Source: Alphaproteobacteria bacterium
GTDB taxonomy: Bacteria > Pseudomonadota > Alphaproteobacteria > SMXQ01
NCBI GenBank assembly: GCA_027292975.1
Contig: JAPUGG010000136.1
Span: 1-36,776, forward strand
Direction of reading: 5' to 3'
Length of the DNA stretch: 36,776 nt
The notes beneath the pieces are model-generated. The model ran no database searches, was not told the DNA's origin, and worked only from the letters and a program-made list of their open reading frames with translations. This document shows positions 21,728 through 32,489 of the stretch, piece after piece. Position 1 is the first letter of the stretch; every line of letters starts with the position of its first letter. The position numbers and the translations under genes are program-made.

Positions 21728-22750
21728 ATGACCATTCATATCGGCCCGGTGGCCGTAACAGATCCGGTGTTTCTGGCGCCCATGTCGGGGGTGACCGACC
21801 TGCCGTTCCGGCGCATGGTCAAACGCCTGGGGGCGGGGTTGGTGGTCTCGGAGATGATCGCCAGCCAGGCCATGGTCCGCAAGACCGCCCAGTCGATCAA
21901 GCTCGGCCGGACCGAGGCCGAGGAATTCCCCATGGCGGTGCAACTCGCCGGTTGCGAACCGGAAATCGTCGCCGAGGCGGCACGCCTCAACGCGGATAGG
22001 GGGGCGGCGATCATCGACATCAACATGGGGTGTCCGGTGAAGAAAATCGTCAACAAGCAGGCCGGCTCCGCGTTGATGCGTGACGAGCGGCAGGTCGGCC
22101 GTATCCTGGCCGCCGCCGTCGGGGCGGTTGATCTGCCGGTGACCCTGAAAATCCGCCTGGGTTGGGACGATTCCAGCCTGAACGCACCGCGCATCGCGCG
22201 CATCGCCGAGGATTCGGGGGTGCGCATGATCACCGTCCATGGCCGCACGCGCTGCCAGTTCTATACCGGGCAGGCCGATTGGCGCGCCGTCGGCCGGGTC
22301 AAGGCGGCGGTGTCCCTTCCGGTCATTGTCAATGGCGACATTACCGGTTTGAACGATGCCGCGGAGGCGCTTTCGCGGTCCGGCGCCGACGGCGTCATGA
22401 TCGGCCGCGGCGCTTACGGCCGACCGTGGTTCCCGGCCCAGGTCGCCCGCTTCCTGAAAGATGGCGTCCGCTTGCCCGACCCCGATATTGCCGCGCGCTG
22501 TCGCCATGCGCTCCGTCATTTCGAGGACATTCTCGCCTATCATGGCGTGGCGCGCGGCGTCCGCGTTGCGCGCAAGCACCTTGGGTGGTACGTGCAGGGA
22601 TTGCCGGGCGGCGCCAAGTTCCGTGCGACGTTGTTTCGCCTGGAGCACCCGGCGGCGGTCAGGGTGGCGGTGGCGGCGTTCTTCCATCGCGCCGCCGATG
22701 AGGCGGGCGGACCCAAAGCCTGGGGCCGGTTGCGCGAGGCCGCGGCATGA
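21728..22750 (+). CDS. dusB: tRNA-dihydrouridine synthase (DusB type)
   Basis: FLAPMSGVTDLPFRRMVKRLGAGLVVSEM, INMGCPVKKIVNKQAGSALM, VHGRTRCQFYTGQADW; immediately upstream of ntrB. Confidence 0.96.
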   Translation: MTIHIGPVAVTDPVFLAPMSGVTDLPFRRMVKRLGAGLVVSEMIASQAMVRKTAQSIKLGRTEAEEFPMAVQLAGCEPEIVAEAARLNADRGAAIIDINMGCPVKKIVNKQAGSALMRDERQVGRILAAAVGAVDLPVTLKIRLGWDDSSLNAPRIARIAEDSGVRMITVHGRTRCQFYTGQADWRAVGRVKAAVSLPVIVNGDITGLNDAAEALSRSGADGVMIGRGAYGRPWFPAQVARFLKDGVRLPDPDIAARCRHALRHFEDILAYHGVARGVRVARKHLGWYVQGLPGGAKFRATLFRLEHPAAVRVAVAAFFHRAADEAGGPKAWGRLREAAA

Positions 22751-23868
22751 AGGGCCCCGGCGCCCGAGCGCGGCAGCAGCCCGGAGATGGCGCCGAGGGG
22801 CGCTTCGAAGCGGTGCTGAATTCGCTGTCAGATCCGGTGCTTGTGGTGGGCGGCGACGGCGCGGTGCAATACGTCAATCAGGCCACCGAACTATTTTTCG
22901 ACGCCTCTCAGTCGTGGCTGGAATCGCGGAAACTTGCCGATCTCGTTCCCGCCGATGGGCCGCTGTTTGCGATGATCGACCAGGTGCGAAAGTCTGGAAG
23001 CAGCCTTTCCGAATACGGCGTGACCCTGCAAACGCCGCGCTCCGGGACCCGGCTGCTGACCATCCAGGTGGCGCCCATCAATGACCAACCCGGTTCGGTG
23101 GTGGTTTCGCTTCACGACCGCACCATCACGTCCAAGATGACCGGCGAGCTCAGCAGCCGCAGCGCCGCCCGTTCCCTCACCGGCATGGCCGCGGTGCTGG
23201 CCCATGAAGTGAAGAATCCGCTGTCCGGAATCCGCGGCGCCGCGCAGTTGCTCGAGCAGGGTGCCGACGACGAAGACCGCAAGCTCACCCACCTGATTTG
23301 CGATGAGACCGACCGCATCTGCGCGTTGCTGGACTCCATGGATGCATTTTCCGGGCAGCCCATGATCGGCCAGGGGGAAGTCAACATCCATCAGGTGCTC
23401 GAACATGTGCGCAAGCTGGCGGAGAACGGCTTCGCCCGTTCCGTGGGTTTCCAGGAACGCTATGACCCCTCGCTGCCGCCGGTGGCGGGCGACCGCGATC
23501 AGTTGATCCAGGTGTTTCTCAACCTGGTCAAGAACGCGGCCGAGGCGGTGGCCGACCGGGGCGGGGAAATTACCCTCACCACCGGTTACCAGCACGGCCT
23601 CCGTGTGGCCCGTCCGGGATCCGACCGGCGGACCCAGCTGCCCCTGGTGATCGCGGTGATCGATAACGGCGAGGGTATTGCTGAAGATATCCAGGCCCAT
23701 CTATTCGATCCTTTCGTCACCACCAAGTCGGGTGGAACCGGTTTGGGGCTTGCCTTGGTGGCGAAGATCATCGGCGATCATGGCGGCATGATCGAATTCA
23801 CAAGCGAACCCGGAAGCACCGTATTTCGGGTCTATCTCCCGGCTTACCGGGAAGCGGAGATCACTTAA
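22747..23868 (+). CDS. ntrB: Nitrogen regulation sensor histidine kinase NtrB
   Basis: PAS domain, [22 protein letters not shown]-box, [25 protein letters not shown] overlap with dusB. Confidence 0.96.
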   Translation: MKGPGARARQQPGDGAEGRFEAVLNSLSDPVLVVGGDGAVQYVNQATELFFDASQSWLESRKLADLVPADGPLFAMIDQVRKSGSSLSEYGVTLQTPRSGTRLLTIQVAPINDQPGSVVVSLHDRTITSKMTGELSSRSAARSLTGMAAVLAHEVKNPLSGIRGAAQLLEQGADDEDRKLTHLICDETDRICALLDSMDAFSGQPMIGQGEVNIHQVLEHVRKLAENGFARSVGFQERYDPSLPPVAGDRDQLIQVFLNLVKNAAEAVADRGGEITLTTGYQHGLRVARPGSDRRTQLPLVIAVIDNGEGIAEDIQAHLFDPFVTTKSGGTGLGLALVAKIIGDHGGMIEFTSEPGSTVFRVYLPAYREAEIT

Positions 23869-25313
23869 TGGCGGAGAGTACGATTCTTTTGGCCGACGAT
23901 GATCAGGCTATCCGCGTGGTGGTGACCAAGGCCTTGACACGGAACGGGTATTCGGTGCGGGCGACGTCCAATGCCGCGACGCTGTGGAAATGGATCGAGG
24001 ACGGCGAAGGCGATGTGGTGATCACCGACGTGGTCTTGCCCGATGAGAACGGGCTCGATCTGCTGCCGCGGATCCGCAAGCTCAGGCCCAATCTCAAGAT
24101 CATCGTGATGAGCGCACAGAACACCTTGTTGACGGCGGTCAAGGCGGCCCAGCGGGGCGCTTTCGAATACCTGCCCAAGCCCTTCGACCTGGTCGAGCTG
24201 GTGGCGGTGGTGAAGAAGGCGCTCGCCCAGCCGGCCGCCCGGGTCGAACGGCGCGACGACAAGGGCGGCGATGAAGAGCAATTGCCGTTGATCGGCAGTT
24301 CCCCGGCCATGCAGGAGATATACCGGACGCTGGCACGGCTGATCTCGACCGACCTGACGGTCATCATCAGCGGCGAATCGGGGACCGGAAAGGAATTGGT
24401 GGCCAAGGCGCTGCATGATTACGGGTCGCGCCGCACAGCCTCCTTCGTCGCCATCAATATGGCGGCGATTCCAAGGGATCTGATCGAAAGCGAGCTCTTT
24501 GGCCATGAGCGCGGCGCGTTTACCGGCGCCACCCAGCGTCACATGGGACGCTTCGAGCAGGCCGAAGGAGGCACCCTGTTCCTCGACGAGATCGGCGATA
24601 TGCCGGTGGAAGCCCAGACCCGTTTGCTCCGGGTTCTGCAGGAAAGCGAGTATACCACCGTCGGTGGGCGCACGCCGATCCGCACCAATGTTCGGATCAT
24701 CGCCGCCACCCATCATAATCTTCGTCGCTTGGTTGCCCAGGGACTGTTCCGCGAAGACCTGTTCTACCGCCTCAACGTGGTGCCCATCCGCCTGCCGCCG
24801 CTGCGCGAACGGAGGGAGGATGTGCCCACCCTGGTGCGCCACTTCCTGGCCCAGGCGGAAAAGGAAGGCTTGCCCGGCAAGCGGGTGGACGAGTTGGCCA
24901 TGGAACGTCTAAGCGCTTACCGCTGGCCGGGCAATGTTCGGGAACTGGAGAACCTGGTGCGCCGGCTCGCCGCCCTTTACTCCCAGGAGGTGATTGGCGC
25001 CGACGTTATCGAGGCGGAGCTTTCCGAGGTGCCGGCCCTGGCCGGAACCGCCGATGAGCGCGACAGCGAAAACCTCGGGTCCGCCGTGGAGCGCCACTTG
25101 CGGGATTATTTTTCCGCCCACAAGGACGGTTTGCCGCCACCGGGTCTGTACGACAGAATCATCAAGGAGGTGGAGCGTCCGCTCCTGACCGTGTGCCTGG
25201 GCGCGACCCGGGGCAATCAGATCAAGGCCTCGGAATTGCTCGGCCTCAATCGCAACACCTTGCGCAAGAAACTACGTGAGTTGGACATCCAGGTCGTTCG
25301 GGGCGTAAAATGA
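23868..25313 (+). CDS. ntrC: Nitrogen regulation response regulator NtrC (sigma-54 activator)
   Basis: Receiver domain, GESGTGKE Walker [14 protein letters not shown] loop, C-terminal Fis [26 protein letters not shown]. Confidence 0.97.
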   Translation: MAESTILLADDDQAIRVVVTKALTRNGYSVRATSNAATLWKWIEDGEGDVVITDVVLPDENGLDLLPRIRKLRPNLKIIVMSAQNTLLTAVKAAQRGAFEYLPKPFDLVELVAVVKKALAQPAARVERRDDKGGDEEQLPLIGSSPAMQEIYRTLARLISTDLTVIISGESGTGKELVAKALHDYGSRRTASFVAINMAAIPRDLIESELFGHERGAFTGATQRHMGRFEQAEGGTLFLDEIGDMPVEAQTRLLRVLQESEYTTVGGRTPIRTNVRIIAATHHNLRRLVAQGLFREDLFYRLNVVPIRLPPLRERREDVPTLVRHFLAQAEKEGLPGKRVDELAMERLSAYRWPGNVRELENLVRRLAALYSQEVIGADVIEAELSEVPALAGTADERDSENLGSAVERHLRDYFSAHKDGLPPPGLYDRIIKEVERPLLTVCLGATRGNQIKASELLGLNRNTLRKKLRELDIQVVRGVK

Positions 25314-25331
25314 TAATGTCAAGCGTCCGGC

Positions 25332-27656
25332 GTGGGGTCGCACCCGGCGCCGGCCATGCATTACGCGCTTGATGTTCGGATGACAGAGAACGCAGCCAAG
25401 ACCGCTTCCTGGACCATCGGCGAGTTCGTACGTTGGGCTACCCGCGTGGGCTTGGCGGGCAAGCTCGCCGTGGGACTCGCGGTTTGTTCGGCGCTCTCGG
25501 GCGTGGCGACTTATGTCGCCTTCACCCAACCATCGGGCGACGTGCCGAGGGCGACGGACCTCGTGGTCAGCCTGCTTTATCTCGATCTCTTTTTGTTGCT
25601 GGCCCTGGGCGTCCTGGTGGTCCGGCGCATGCTCCAGGTCTGGGCCGAACGGCGCCGCGGTTCGGCGGGATCGCGGCTGCACATCCGTCTCGTTGTGCTG
25701 TTCAGCCTGGTGGCCCTGACCCCGGCCGTCATCGTCGCGCTTTTTTCGGCGCTGGTTTTCAATTTCGGGGTGCAGAACTGGTTCAGCGACACGGTCCGTA
25801 CCGCGCTCACCCAATCCCAGGCGGTCGCCGATTCCTACCTCAAGGAACACCGCCGCAACATCACCGGCGACATCATCGGCATGGCCAGCGATCTCAACCG
25901 GCAGGGGCCGGGTCTGATCAACGACCGCCGGGCGTTTTCCCGCGTCGTGCAGGTTCATACCGAACTGCGCGGGCTCTCCGAAGCGGTCGTGTTCGACAGT
26001 TCCGGACGGATCTTCGGGCGTTCGAGGCTGAGCTTTTCTCTCGCTTTCGAACGAACCCCCCTGGAAGCCATGGAACGCGCGCGCCAAGGCGGTATCGTCT
26101 ATCTTTCCTCCGACGATGACGATCGAATCCGGGCGCTGATCCGGCTGGAACGGTTCGTCGATACCTTCCTGATGGTCGGCCGCTTCGTCGACGCCAAGGT
26201 CCTGGACCACGTCCAAAAGACGCGGTCGGCGGTCAGCGCGTATCAGTCTCTCGAACAGGTGCGTAGCGACCTGGAGATGCTTTTTGCGTTGATTTTCGTG
26301 GTGGTGGCCCTATTGCTTCTATTCGTCGCGGTCTGGGTGGGGCTCAACTTCGCCATTAAGCTGGCGAAGCCCATCGCCAGCCTGGTGGCGGCTACCGACA
26401 GGGTCCGCGCCGGCGATCTGACGGCGCGGGTGGAGGAGCAGGGAACCGATGAACTGGGTTCCTTGAGCACCGCCTTCAACCGCATGACGAGCCAATTGGA
26501 AAGCCAGCGCGCGGAACTCGTCGAAGCCAACGAGCAGATCGATACCCGTCGGCGCTTCATCGAGGCGGTCCTCTCGGGCGTTTCGGCGGGCGTGATCGGC
26601 CTCGATCACCTTGGGCGCATCAAATTCCCCAATCAGACCGCGTCGGAACTCTTGTCCACCGACCTGGCCCTCGACCTGGGGCGCCCGATCACCGATTTCG
26701 TGCCGGAACTGGGGGAATTACTGGAGCGCGCGCGCCGCAGCCCCGCTCAGATGGTCAACGCGGAGATCCAGGTTTTTCGTCGGGGCCGGCCGCGGACGCT
26801 GCAGGTCCGGCTCGCGGTGGAGGGGGAGACAGACCAAGACCGCGGCTTTGTGGTGACCTTCGACGACATCACCGAACTGATCTCCGCCCAGCGCAAGGCG
26901 GCATGGTCCGACATCGCGCGCCGGTTAGCCCACGAGGTCAAGAATCCGCTGACTCCGATCCAGTTGGCGGCGGAGCGGCTGAAGCGCCGTTATCTCGACG
27001 AGGTAAAGTCGGATCCCCAGACCTTCTCGACATGCATCGACACCATCATTCGCCAAGTCGATGACATCGGTAACATGATCGGCGAATTTTCCGCCTTCGC
27101 CGAGATGCCGTCACCGACCCTTGACCGGCACGACGTCGCCGATATGGTGCGCCGCGCGGTGTTCCTGCAACGGAGCGCCAATCCGTCGATTGCCTACGAC
27201 CTCGACCTCCCCGACGTTGGGGTGGAACTGGTTTGCGACGATCGCCAAGTCGGCCAGGCCTTGACCAATCTTTTGCAGAACGCCGCCGACGCCATCGCCG
27301 GTAAATCGGGGGCCGGTAAATCTGGGGATGGCCAGGACGGCTTCGGCCATATCAAAGTGGAGGTGGGCCATGACAAAGAGCGGCAAATCGTCATCGCCGT
27401 CACCGATGATGGCGTAGGGCTGCCCAAGGACCATGACCGGGACATCACCGACCCTTACGTCACCACCCGTACCCAGGGTACCGGGCTTGGCCTTGCCATT
27501 GTGCGGAAGATCATGGAGGATCATGGAGGAACGCTTGTTTTGGAAGACGCCGACCAAGGTGGCGCCCGGGTGAGCCTCATATTCCAGGCCGATGGCGCGC
27601 CCGGCGTTGCGCCACAGGTATCGCAAACCGGCAATCCTGAAGAACGCGCAAAATGA
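25332..27656 (+). CDS. ntrY: Sensor histidine kinase NtrY
   Basis: TM region, [57 protein letters not shown]; true start may be ATG 25356 or 25380. Confidence 0.95.
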   Translation: MGSHPAPAMHYALDVRMTENAAKTASWTIGEFVRWATRVGLAGKLAVGLAVCSALSGVATYVAFTQPSGDVPRATDLVVSLLYLDLFLLLALGVLVVRRMLQVWAERRRGSAGSRLHIRLVVLFSLVALTPAVIVALFSALVFNFGVQNWFSDTVRTALTQSQAVADSYLKEHRRNITGDIIGMASDLNRQGPGLINDRRAFSRVVQVHTELRGLSEAVVFDSSGRIFGRSRLSFSLAFERTPLEAMERARQGGIVYLSSDDDDRIRALIRLERFVDTFLMVGRFVDAKVLDHVQKTRSAVSAYQSLEQVRSDLEMLFALIFVVVALLLLFVAVWVGLNFAIKLAKPIASLVAATDRVRAGDLTARVEEQGTDELGSLSTAFNRMTSQLESQRAELVEANEQIDTRRRFIEAVLSGVSAGVIGLDHLGRIKFPNQTASELLSTDLALDLGRPITDFVPELGELLERARRSPAQMVNAEIQVFRRGRPRTLQVRLAVEGETDQDRGFVVTFDDITELISAQRKAAWSDIARRLAHEVKNPLTPIQLAAERLKRRYLDEVKSDPQTFSTCIDTIIRQVDDIGNMIGEFSAFAEMPSPTLDRHDVADMVRRAVFLQRSANPSIAYDLDLPDVGVELVCDDRQVGQALTNLLQNAADAIAGKSGAGKSGDGQDGFGHIKVEVGHDKERQIVIAVTDDGVGLPKDHDRDITDPYVTTRTQGTGLGLAIVRKIMEDHGGTLVLEDADQGGARVSLIFQADGAPGVAPQVSQTGNPEERAK
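27297..27326 (+). repeat. 15-bp in-frame tandem repeat inside ntrY
   Basis: GCCGGTAAATCGGGG followed by GCCGGTAAATCTGGG; encodes AGKSG AGKSG. Confidence 0.8.
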
Positions 27657-29059
27657 CGGAATTGACCCACGAAATTCTGGTGGTTGATGACGAAGAGGAC
27701 ATCCGCATGTTGATCGCGGGCGTGCTCAGGGACGAGGGCTATTCGACGCGCGAGGCCGGGGATTCGAAAGCGGCATTGCGGGAGATCGATCAGCGCCGGC
27801 CGAGCCTGGTGATCCTGGATATCTGGCTCCAGGGCAGCGAACTGGACGGGCTTGAGATTCTCAATGTCCTGAAGGAGGACTATCCGGAGATTCCCGCGAT
27901 CATGATCTCCGGGCACGGCAATGTCGAGACGGCGGTGGCGGCCATCAAGCAAGGCGCCTATGATTATATCGAAAAACCGTTCAAGACCGACCGTCTGCTG
28001 CATCTTGCCGAACAGGCCATAGAAACCGCCCGGCTGCGGCGCGAAAATTTGGACTTGAGGCGGCGCGCCGGCGGCGAAATCGAAATGGTGGGTAGCTCGC
28101 CCGCCATGTGCCAGGTGCGGGCCGCGATCAGCCGGGTTGCGCCGACCAGCAGCCGGGTGCTGATCGGCGGTCCCGCCGGGGTCGGGAAAGAGGTCGCCGC
28201 CCGCCTCATTCACGCCGAATCGGGCCGCGCCCAAGGGCCTTTCGTCGCCATAAATTGCGCCTCGATGCATCCCGATCGCCTGGCCGAAGAGCTGTTCGGC
28301 ACCGAGGGCGAGGACCGGCCGCTGCATACCGGGTTGTTCGAAGCGGCCCATAACGGAACTCTATTTTTCGATGAAGTGGGCGACATGCCGCTGGAGACCC
28401 AGGGCAAGATCGTTCGCGTCCTGCAGGAGCAGACCTTCGAAAGGGTGGGGGGCAGCAGCCTGATCGAGGTCGACGTCCGCGTCATGGCCGCAACCAGCCG
28501 CGATCTCGAAGAAGAGATCGGCCTGGGCCGCTTCCGCGAAGACCTCTATTACCGGTTGGCAGTGGTCCCCATTGCCATTCCGCCTCTCGACAAGCGGCGC
28601 GAAGACATCGCCGAACTGGTGGACCATTTCATGGAGCGCGCGGCCCGCTCCTCGGGACTCACGGAACGGGTTATCGGCGACGATGTCCTGGCGGCGCTCA
28701 GGGCCCACGATTGGCCGGGCAATGTACGTCAGCTTCGCAACGTCGTGGAACGGCTCCTGATCATGGCGCCGCGGGACGAGGACGGCATGATCCACGCCGA
28801 TACTCTGCCCCATGAGATCGGTGCGGCGGCGCCCGTCGTCCTGCGCGGCGAGGGCGGCAGCCGCATGATGGGGCTCGGCCTAAGGGCCGCCCGGGAAATG
28901 TTCGAACGGGAATACCTCGCCGCCCAGATCACCCGCTTCGGCGGTAATGTGTCACGGACCGCCCAGTTCGTCGGCATGGAACGCTCGGCCCTTCATCGTA
29001 AGCTCAAGACGCTCGGCCTCGGCAGCGACAGCGTCCAGCGCGAGAAAACGGGCACATGA
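27653..29059 (+). CDS. ntrX: Response regulator NtrX
   Basis: Receiver VVDDEEDIRMLIAGVLRDEGY, AAA+ domain GPAGVGKE, C-terminal HTH; ATGA overlap with ntrY. Confidence 0.96.
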   Translation: MTELTHEILVVDDEEDIRMLIAGVLRDEGYSTREAGDSKAALREIDQRRPSLVILDIWLQGSELDGLEILNVLKEDYPEIPAIMISGHGNVETAVAAIKQGAYDYIEKPFKTDRLLHLAEQAIETARLRRENLDLRRRAGGEIEMVGSSPAMCQVRAAISRVAPTSSRVLIGGPAGVGKEVAARLIHAESGRAQGPFVAINCASMHPDRLAEELFGTEGEDRPLHTGLFEAAHNGTLFFDEVGDMPLETQGKIVRVLQEQTFERVGGSSLIEVDVRVMAATSRDLEEEIGLGRFREDLYYRLAVVPIAIPPLDKRREDIAELVDHFMERAARSSGLTERVIGDDVLAALRAHDWPGNVRQLRNVVERLLIMAPRDEDGMIHADTLPHEIGAAAPVVLRGEGGSRMMGLGLRAAREMFEREYLAAQITRFGGNVSRTAQFVGMERSALHRKLKTLGLGSDSVQREKTGT

Positions 29060-29103
29060 CGGTCATGGCGGCGCAAACGAAACGTCGGGGATAGGCGCAA
29101 GGC

Positions 29104-30480
29104 ATGAAGGTGATAGTCTGCGGAGCCGGTCAGGTGGGAACGAGCATTGTTCGCCACCTGGTGACGGAAAATAACGACGTTACCGTCATCGACCACTCGG
29201 CGGAGCAGATCAAGAAGATCGGCGATTCCATGGATGTCAAAGCCATGGAAGGATTCGCCTCGCACCCCCAAGTGCTCGAGGCCGCCGGGGCGGGCGACGC
29301 CGATATGATCATCGCCGTCACCCGTGCCGATGAAGTCAACATGGTGGCCTGCCAGGTCGCCCATTCGCTGTTCGAATTGCCGACCAAGATCGCGCGGGTC
29401 CGCCATCAAAACTATCTTCAGCCGATCTGGGCGGATCTATTCAGCCGCGACAACATGCCCATCGACGTGATCATCTCGCCCGAGATCGAAGTGGGGCGAG
29501 CCATTTCACGGCGCCTTCACGCGCCGGGCGCGTTCGATAGCCTTACCCTGGCCGACGGCTTGGTGCAGTTGCTGGGCGTGCGCTGCGCCGATGATTGTCC
29601 CATCGTCGACACGCCGCTGGGCCAGCTTCAAGAGCTTTTCCCCGATCTCAACAGCACCATCGTCGGGATCGTCCGCGGCGGCAAGGGGTTCGTGCCCGAT
29701 TCGTCCGAGCATCTGTTGCCCGGCGACGAGGTCTATCTCATCGCCGACGCCAAGCATGTCCCCCGGGTCATGGCCGCCTTCGGTCACGAGGAACCGGAGG
29801 CGCGCCGCGTCATCATCCTCGGTGGCGGCAATATCGGCAGCTATCTCGCCCGCGAGATCGAAGAGCATCATCCCGGGGTCACGGCCAAGATCATCGAATT
29901 CAACCGGGAACAGGCCGAACGCGCCGCCAACGCCCTGGATCGCACGGTGGTCATCCACGGCGATGCCCTCGATCCGGAAATACTGGAAGAGGCGAACGTG
30001 TCGGCCGCGGAAGCGGTGGTGGCGGTGACCAACGAGGACGAGGTCAACATCCTCGCTTCCTTGCTGGCCAAGCGCTACGGCTGCGAGAAAGCGATGGCCC
30101 TGATCAACAATTCAACCTACTCGCCGCTGGTCACCACCCTTGGGATCGATGTCGTGGTATCGCCGCGGGCGATCACGGTTTCGACGATTCTGCAGCATAT
30201 CCGCCGCGGCCGCATCCGCGCGGCTTACGCGATCCACGAGGGCTTCGGCGAGGTCATGGAGGCCGAGGCCGTGGAGTCATCGGATCTGGTGGGCGCGCCC
30301 TTGCGTGAGGTCAAACTTCCCTCGGGGCTGATCATCGGCGCCCTGGTGCGCGACGGCGAGGTGATCATGCCGCGCGGCGACACCGTGGTGCGGGTCCATG
30401 ACCGGGTCGTACTTTTCGCCAAAACCGATGTCATCAAACAGGTCGAGCGCATGTTCGCGGTCGGCCTCGAATTCTTCTGA
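29104..30480 (+). CDS. trkA: Trk system potassium transporter TrkA
   Basis: MKVIVCGAGQVGTSIVRHL, second Rossmann VIILGGGNIGSYLAREIE; downstream of ntrX. Confidence 0.96.
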   Translation: MKVIVCGAGQVGTSIVRHLVTENNDVTVIDHSAEQIKKIGDSMDVKAMEGFASHPQVLEAAGAGDADMIIAVTRADEVNMVACQVAHSLFELPTKIARVRHQNYLQPIWADLFSRDNMPIDVIISPEIEVGRAISRRLHAPGAFDSLTLADGLVQLLGVRCADDCPIVDTPLGQLQELFPDLNSTIVGIVRGGKGFVPDSSEHLLPGDEVYLIADAKHVPRVMAAFGHEEPEARRVIILGGGNIGSYLAREIEEHHPGVTAKIIEFNREQAERAANALDRTVVIHGDALDPEILEEANVSAAEAVVAVTNEDEVNILASLLAKRYGCEKAMALINNSTYSPLVTTLGIDVVVSPRAITVSTILQHIRRGRIRAAYAIHEGFGEVMEAEAVESSDLVGAPLREVKLPSGLIIGALVRDGEVIMPRGDTVVRVHDRVVLFAKTDVIKQVERMFAVGLEFF

Positions 30481-30530
30481 TCCCCCGGCGCGCCCGAAGC
30501 CCCGTTTCCGACCCCAGCCGATCGCCGCAG

Positions 30531-31394
30531 ATGTCAAGAATCGCATATGTCAATGGCCGTTACCTGCCCCACCGACGGGCTGCAATCCATGTCGAGGATC
30601 GCGGCTTCCAGTTCGCCGACGCCGTGTACGAGGTGATCGGGGTGCAGGGGGGGCGCCTGGTGGATGAAGGTCCGCATATGGAGCGGCTTTCCCGGTCGCT
30701 GGCGGCGTTGTCCATGAAGGCGCCCATGGGGGAGAGGGCGCTCGCCCATGTCATGCGCGAGACCGTGCGCCGCAACCGCGTGAGGACCGGCATCTTGTAT
30801 CTCCAGATCACCCGTGGCGTGGCTTCCCGCGATCATGCCTTCCCGGCGGATGCGGAGCCGTCCCTGGTGATGATGGCGCGCGCGTACGCGGGGCCGGCAC
30901 CGGGCTTGGTGGAAAAGGGCTGCGCCGTCATCACGGTGCCCGATATCCGCTGGAAGCGGTGCGACATCAAGACCGTTTCCTTGCTGGCCAACGTGCTGGC
31001 CAAGCAGCAGGCGAAGGAAGCCGGAGCTTACGAGGCCCTTCAGGTGGACGAAGACGGTCTCATCACCGAGGGCAGCGCCACCAATGCCTGGATCATCAGC
31101 CAAGACGGCGTGCTGGTGACCCGGCCGGTCGATCACGCTATCCTCGACGGGGTCACGCGCCGCGCCGTGATCGCCCTGGCTGCACGGGCGGGGCTTGCCT
31201 TCGAGGAGCGTTCCTTCAGTGTCGATGAGGCCAAGGCGGCGGCCGAGGCGTTCTTGACGGGAACCACGGCTGACGTGATGCCCATCACGCGGATCGACGC
31301 CACCCCCATCGGCGGTGGTGTGCCCGGCCCCTTTGCCCTGAGACTGCTGGCCGATTACACGGTCCACACGGCGACCGGCGGAGACCATCGGTGA
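30531..31394 (+). CDS. D-amino-acid aminotransferase (class IV PLP aminotransferase)
   Basis: YVNGRYLPHRRAAIHVEDRGFQFADAVYEV, RWKRCDIKTVSLLANVLAKQ, EGSATNAWI. Confidence 0.94.
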   Translation: MSRIAYVNGRYLPHRRAAIHVEDRGFQFADAVYEVIGVQGGRLVDEGPHMERLSRSLAALSMKAPMGERALAHVMRETVRRNRVRTGILYLQITRGVASRDHAFPADAEPSLVMMARAYAGPAPGLVEKGCAVITVPDIRWKRCDIKTVSLLANVLAKQQAKEAGAYEALQVDEDGLITEGSATNAWIISQDGVLVTRPVDHAILDGVTRRAVIALAARAGLAFEERSFSVDEAKAAAEAFLTGTTADVMPITRIDATPIGGGVPGPFALRLLADYTVHTATGGDHR

Positions 31395-32095
31395 AGGCCG
31401 GCAACGGGTCGGGGCCGCCGCGGGCGATCATCTTCGATTGGGACAACACCCTGGTGGACGTTTGGCCGGCCATTCACGACGCGCTCAATACCACCTTCGT
31501 CGCCATGGACCACCCCACCTGGAGCTTTGAAGAAACCCGATCCCGGGTGCGCAAGTCGCTGCGCGACAGTTTTCCCGAATTGTTCGGGGCGCGCTGGACT
31601 GAGGCCCGGAAAATCTTCTATGACCGCTACGCCGCGGTCCATCTCGATCACCTCAAACCCCTGGCGGGGAGCGCCGAGGGATTGGCCTGGCTCGCCGGCC
31701 TTGGGCTCTACCTCGGGGTCGTCAGCAACAAGGCGGGCGACTATCTCCGCCAAGAGGCGGAGCGGCTCGGCTGGGACGGTTTTTTCGGCAGGATCGTCGG
31801 TGCCACCGATGCCCAATCCGACAAGCCCGATCCCGCGCCGGTCAACATGGCGCTGGACGGCAGCGGCATCGATGCCGGACCGGACGTTTGGTTCGTGGGT
31901 GATGGCGCCATCGACGTCCAATGCGCGTTAAATTCGGGTTTGACCCCGGTCTTTTTTCTCCGCGACGGCACCGAAGCGGAGCTTGTTGGTCATAATCTCG
32001 TCCAATTTGTGGACGCACAATGCCGCGTGCGGGGTATGGAGGGGTTGAAAAAACTTGTACAGGATCGATTCGCTCCCATATCCGGACGGTATTAG
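31391..32095 (+). CDS. HAD-family hydrolase (phosphoglycolate phosphatase-like)
   Basis: [48 protein letters not shown]; overlaps the previous CDS by 4 nt. Confidence 0.9.
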   Translation: MKAGNGSGPPRAIIFDWDNTLVDVWPAIHDALNTTFVAMDHPTWSFEETRSRVRKSLRDSFPELFGARWTEARKIFYDRYAAVHLDHLKPLAGSAEGLAWLAGLGLYLGVVSNKAGDYLRQEAERLGWDGFFGRIVGATDAQSDKPDPAPVNMALDGSGIDAGPDVWFVGDGAIDVQCALNSGLTPVFFLRDGTEAELVGHNLVQFVDAQCRVRGMEGLKKLVQDRFAPISGRY

Positions 32096-32181
32096 GGTGG
32101 AAATATGACGGTTCCGGCGCCTCTGCACGCGCCGCTGGATCCGGCACAACAATAAACATAATTGATGGAAAGAATCATAAA

Positions 32182-32463
32182 ATGGCTGCTGATAAAACAC
32201 AGAATCTTCAGGATGTGTTTCTCAACAACATCCGCAAGAACAAGACCCCGGTCACGATCTTTCTTGTAAACGGCGTAAAACTTCAGGGTATTGTCACTTG
32301 GTTCGACAATTTCTCGGTCCTGTTGCGCCGCGATAATCACTCCCAGCTCGTCTATAAACACGCCATTTCCACGGTCATGCCGGCAACGCCGGTCCAACTC
32401 TGGGAGGGCGATGAGGACGAGGCGTCCGACGCCGCCGAGGCGGAGGCCGATGTCGAGGCCTGA
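32182..32463 (+). CDS. hfq: RNA chaperone Hfq
   Basis: [58 protein letters not shown]; start at ATG 32182. Confidence 0.98.
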   Translation: MAADKTQNLQDVFLNNIRKNKTPVTIFLVNGVKLQGIVTWFDNFSVLLRRDNHSQLVYKHAISTVMPATPVQLWEGDEDEASDAAEAEADVEA

Positions 32464-32489
32464 GCCCGCGCAGATGCCAAGTCTCCATC

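Noticed and set aside
27510-27530. ATCATGGAGG direct repeat near the 3' end of ntrY
   Set aside because: It encodes the conserved histidine-kinase motif IMEDHGG, so the repeat is explained by protein sequence.
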